From assembly GCF_954871325.1 (NCBI RefSeq), contig NC_088775.1:6797561-6861560 (forward strand): a stretch of DNA of 64,000 bases, written 5' to 3'. This document shows, piece after piece, positions 39,001 through 45,000 of the stretch; position 1 is the first letter of the stretch, and each line of letters opens with the position of its first letter. The DNA is from Gordionus sp. m RMFG-2023 (lineage: Eukaryota; Nematomorpha; Gordioida; Chordodea; Parachordodidae). A program made the translations under genes and the position numbers. The notes beneath the pieces were generated by a model that saw only the letters and a program-made list of their open reading frames with translations, ran no database searches and had not been told where the DNA came from.

Positions 39001-42000
39001 AAAATCAATGGAACCGGGCTGGGTTGGACAGAGCCCATTTTCCTGCCGGGTCGGGCCTAAGAATTATAGCATTTGCAGACCTACAATAGAAATAGCATCG
39101 TTGCAAAAAGTACGTTAAAGTAGATATTCCAAAATGGAGTAAACTGGAATTTCTGCAAATCCGAATAATTTTTTTCCCCCTTAAATTTTCGCTTGGGTAA
39201 GAGCTAGAATATGTTAAATTTGGCGGGAAAGTCGATATACGTAAAATTCCGTGCCAGGGGAAAACCGTTTGCCCTTATCCGGTTCTTTCCGAAAAAAACC
39301 CCAATATAGTTTATGAATATAAATTTTTAAAAAATACCAGGAATAAAATAATAAATAAAAGAATTAAAAATGTGATAGGTTGTTTCTATTCAAAATGGGC
39401 GAATTTCATAATTGAGAAGTTGCGAAAAAATATTTTATGCGCTCGACAAAAAAAAATCCATTATATTATTATAAAATTATAACATAATTAATCGATGATA
39501 TATTTAAGATATAATTGATAATTATTTAATATTATATAATTGATAATTATATGTCAATCATTCATTTTTACGAGATACAAAAACGTAGACTGATCATGTT
39601 TTTATTCATTAATTTTTTTCACGGATTTTGAAACACAAAAAGAGAAGCCATTTTTGATTTGCAAATTACATAGGCTTGATATGATGTATTCTGAAAATAA
39701 GTTGAAGGCTGGAATAAGATAATAATTGACTAATAAAACATTTTGGAGTAAATTGAGAAATAAAATAAATTATGAATTATATTTAAAAAATATGACTAAA
39801 TTTAAAAAAATAAATAATATTTGACTAAATATAAGTCGAAAAATATATAAGTATTTTCAATATTCGGTGACATACCCACCCTTTATGGGATAAGGACATG
39901 CAGTCGACTACACCTGATATCGTTTTATAAAAATTGATGTAAACACATATATAATAACGTATACGTTATACTTATGATTTTTGCAAAAATTGTGGTAACT
40001 ATAAATTATAAACATGATATATACAATATTTTCTACAAACTATTGTAATAGGAGGTCTCCCAACAACATCTAGAAAGTTGCAACCATGGGACCATTATCA
40101 TTAGTAGCCGTCAATTGTTCCAAATTAACCCTTTCTTCTATTGCCTGCCTGGTGATTGACGGTCTCTGTGAATCACCGTTGGATTGATATTTGCTGAATT
40201 ACCGTTTAATAATATATGAGCTATCATTCTTTTTTTTAAAAAAAGACGCTGTTTTAAATGTCAAGCAAATAATCATCTCATTGGACAGTGCGATAATCAA
40301 CCCCGAAAAATGAAGAATAGACTACGACCAACAGCATTTGTACTTAGATGTATAATCCCGACTAATAATGATCCGAACCTCCCAGGTAGAAGCAATTTAG
40401 CCAATAGAAAGTTTCCCTGGAATCCTAAGATCATGTATAGAAACCGTCCATAACCAAGCAGGCACTAAAGAAAATGGATAACTTGAAGCAATTGATAATG
40501 GATAAAGATGGAAAAGAAGTGAATGGTCATATGATAACTACAGACATGTGGTGTGGGAAATACGAAACGCTGCTATTACAATAGTTGGTAGATAATATGG
40601 TATGATTTTTGTTTATAATATGTATCAGCATCAATTCGTGAAATTATATTTAGTTTAGTATTATGTAATATATGTTATGTATTTTATTTAGTTATATTTT
40701 TTGGCAACTTAATTTTTTATAAAAATTATAATAATTAAAGTCTACTGCGCATACTCTTGGCCCATAAAAGGGTGTGTATGTCACAGGTTTTGAAAATAGG
40801 TATATTTTTCGCATGCAAATTTATTAAAAATTATTGATTTGATTGGAAATAATAAGATATATTTATTAATTATTATTTATAATATATAATTGATATTTTT
40901 TATTACTGAATATAATGTAAAGATTTTGCTCAGCACAATGATTTGAACATTCTATTAGCGAAATCTTGATGTGTTAATCAATATTTTTTCTGGCTAAAAC
41001 ATCAGTCATTTTTTAAAAAGAGGCTCGAATCTGACGTTATTATTAAGAAGATAGAAAGAAATTTTTAAAAAATTGAATTCAACCGTTAAACGGGGGCTAA
41101 AAAAAATGTTCATAAAAACAAAACATGTTTCAAAATATGACCACCCACCCACACCGTTTCTCAAAAGTTTATAAACCCCGAATCCGCGTCGAACCCTAGG
41201 GTTTAAGACTACTTATCGCATTCAAGGGATGCGTCGATTGACGTTTTTCGATTAACAATATTTTCTTTTTAATTAGCAAAATTTTAATGACGTAATTAAA
41301 AAAATCAATCATTCTAATTCGATCGATAATTTGGGTAAATATAACTAGAATAACTCATGGCCGAATTCGGAAATAAAATTTTTGTCGGGGCCACAAAAAT
41401 CCTATATTTAATTTTCGATTATTTTTTAAATAATATTATTTTTCATTTTTCTTTTCTAGCTAATGTGGAGGGAGAGGTTGTGAGTGAGGAACAAATCCGT
41501 AATAAAAAATTAAGATATTATTACTTAATTTTAAATAATTAATAAAATCGTCATTTCATTATTTAGCGTCTAATTTTATTCGCATAAAGAATTTCTAATT
41601 TTATTAATATAATTAACGTTATAGTAAAGAAGGATATCACATTTTTTTTTGACAATAATAAAAAAAATAAAACAAATTTGATGAAATCGATAATAAATAA
41701 AATAAATGTACGATAATTGTAATCTAATACTCGTAATAAGAAGAGGAGAAAGAAAAAAAAATATTTAATATAATTAAACAAAGCGTATCTAATAATAATT
41801 ATACAAGGTATGTTTATCCTGTTTATCAATTCAATCAGGTTTAGTTACTAATTTGATAAAAAAAAATTTAAAAAGCGTCACGCTAAGTGTTTTTTTTTGG
41901 AAGCCTAGAACGCATGGTCCACTTATTTAATGCCAAGGAAGGGAAGGAAGGAAGGAAGGAAGGAAGGAAGGAAGGAAGGAAGGAAGGAAGGAAGGAAGGA

Positions 42001-45000
42001 AGGAAGGAAGGAAGGAAGGAAGGAAGGGATAGGCAAATATTTAATTGCTGAAAATATATGGAGCTTCATATATAATAATGGCAGAAGTCCAGAATTCCTA
42101 AGAATAAGGTTGTTCTAATATTAAATATCAAATGTTATAAAAAAATTTATATGAAAGATAGTACTGTTTCCTCTTTCGATATTTTCTACAGATATTTGAT
42201 TATTTTTCTTCCTCTTTTTTCTGGACAATCCTATTACAGTTAAATCGGATTCTTTCCGCCTGCCATGCATTCTAGCATGTAATATTAAATTAGCTATTTT
42301 GATTTCCAAAGAATCTATAGATTTAAGAATATTTATAATTTTATAATAAATAAATTACCATAATTTGATGGGATTACATCAAACAATTTATCACGCTGAT
42401 TACATTTCTCCATGATATCAAAGTTCTTTGTCAATAAATTCAAATTTATCCTGCGATAGATGTGAGAAAATTTTGCTTGGGGTGTTAATTTTTCTTATCA
42501 TTTTATTATATTTTTCTTTTTGCGATTTTTTTTGTAATGCAAATAGGTGTTTGATTTATGGTAATATTTGGGTAGCCCACTTGGTGTGTGTTAGGATTGC
42601 AATATAAGGAATAGGCTTTTGTCCATTTTTTTACTGCAGTGTAGCTCTTAAAGCCTTAATATGCCTAAAAGGCAGGAGCATTGTGGTAAGATACCCATAG
42701 GAACATTGTTCAAATGATACATTAATCTTATACCCCATATCCAGTAAATCGACAGATGTGAATATATTAATACCAACAGCTGTTTTTACTGAGCAACTTT
42801 CAGCTATTTCATAAAAAAAAAATTTTTAAGCATAAGCTGTTAACAATTCTCTATACTTGAATTCTGGAAAAAAAGTCGTTTATATTTCCCATAATCTTTC
42901 GTCAATTTTTTTCAAGTGCCATTGAATTTATGCGTAATAGGGGTTAGTCTACTAATATTTTTATTATTTTCTGTGTCGGGATTTCCTCCTTCCACCATTT
43001 TTTTGATGAAGTTGGTGGGGATTATTAATCTTACAAAAAAAATTATCGCAAAGAGAAAAATATAATAAAATGATAAAGAAATAAACATCCCAAACAGAAT
43101 TTATCTCACATCTATCGCAGGATAAATTTGATTTTATTGACAAAGAACTTTGATATCATGGAGAAATGTAATCAGGGCGATAAATTGTTTTATGTAATCC
43201 CATCAAATTGGGGTAATTTATTTATTACAAAATTATAAATATTTTTAAATCTACAGATTCTGCCACAGCCTCTTAACAATACCCTCATGATACCCCAGCC
43301 TTACAGGAGAAAGTATCTGCAATTATCCAAAGTAATATTATATCTTGATTTAAATTAAAAAAATATATTTGGAAAGAGACAAACAACGTAAACATGATGA
43401 AAGTATCAAATTATTTGTAGTTTCATTTTTAAATAAATTTAAATTATTAGTTTGCATTTTTAAACACGGTCAAAAAATTTTGTTTTAACTATTTTAGATA
43501 AAAAGAATTTGGAAAGCAAAATAGCTAATTTAATATTATCTGCCAGAATGAAAGGACATGGCAGGCGGAAAGAAGAAAAAAGAGTAAGATAAATAATCTA
43601 ATATCTGTTGAAAATAGCAAAATAGGAGACAGTTCTATCTTTCATGTAAATTTATTTATAACTTAATATTTAATAGAACAACCTAATTCTCAGGTATAAG
43701 TTATTAATTTTCATAATAACTAGCAATATAAATTCAGGTATTTATATATATTTTTTTAAATTAACTTTATTATAATTTTGCAAATAAAAATTTGTTGGAA
43801 TCTAGAGATACTTTGTATACTTTTTTTAATCCCAGAAAATAAAATGGCCTACTCCCATCTTTCAAATATAGAAAAAGCTGTCAACTAATTATCAAAGATG
43901 ATATCTATCCAACTATGTCGAGAGATATGTGATGTCTTAAAAATGATGATGTCGATATTAGTATCGTTGTTTCATATGTTACAAAGGAAGCTTTGATAAA
44001 ACTTAATGTTTTACACAATCTTATTTTAGAGGAACCATGGCTTTGTCAAAAATGTGATATAATTTTGAAAAATGATTTATCTATAATGTGCGATATATGC
44101 TTAAATTGGTACCATCTTCTTTGCCAAAATATTTTTTAAAAAAACCACAAAAACATATATGGTTATGTATAAATTGTCGTTAATGTAATGATTATATTAT
44201 TTATTTTGCTTATATTTATAAAATATATAGATTAATAAAGCTATTTCATGTTTGTCACAATATATTAGGTTTGATTACATAAACCGGTAGATTTTATTAA
44301 AAAAACAAAATTAGTTTTAAAAAACAATGTTTGAATATACAGATAAAGGCTTGATTACAAAAAACAGGGTTATGTTTGAATCTACATAAAAAAATTTACT
44401 TATTTACCCCCATTTGAGGGCAGCAGCCTAAAATTTTTTATTTACCCCCATTTGGGGGCACCTTGCCTATAATTTTTTTTATTTACCCCCAAATGGGGGC
44501 AAGTAGCCTAAAATATAATTTCCTATTTACCCCCAAGTCATATATAATTTTTATAACATTGTTATTTAATATTAAAACAACCTTATTCTCATGCAGAATT
44601 TATTGATTTCATAATTAGCAATATAAATTCATAGTGTTGTTAAATTACCTAACTTTGACCATCTCTGTTGTGGCTTAGTCAAGCTTTCAGCCTAAAAAAT
44701 GAATTAAGCCTCTAAGTTGAGTCTCAACTTGAAGATTGATTCGAATATGTTTGGATAAAAACATGGCTATGCTGTTTTATATATAGTTGACCAAAATAAG
44801 GTAGTTTAACAACACTATAAATTCAAGTATTTATATTTTTTTTATTTACCTTCAAATGGAATCTTGCAAGAATCCAGATATAGCAAGTATGAATTTTTTT
44901 AAAACACTTTGTATATTTTTTTACCAGAATATAAAATGGCCTACTCAATTCAAATATAGAAAAGGCAGTTTGGATTTTAGTAAGATTATCAAAAATTAAT

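Noticed and set aside
41930-42118. 62-codon Lys/Glu/Gly/Arg repeat frame
   Set aside because: Product of the GGAA microsatellite.
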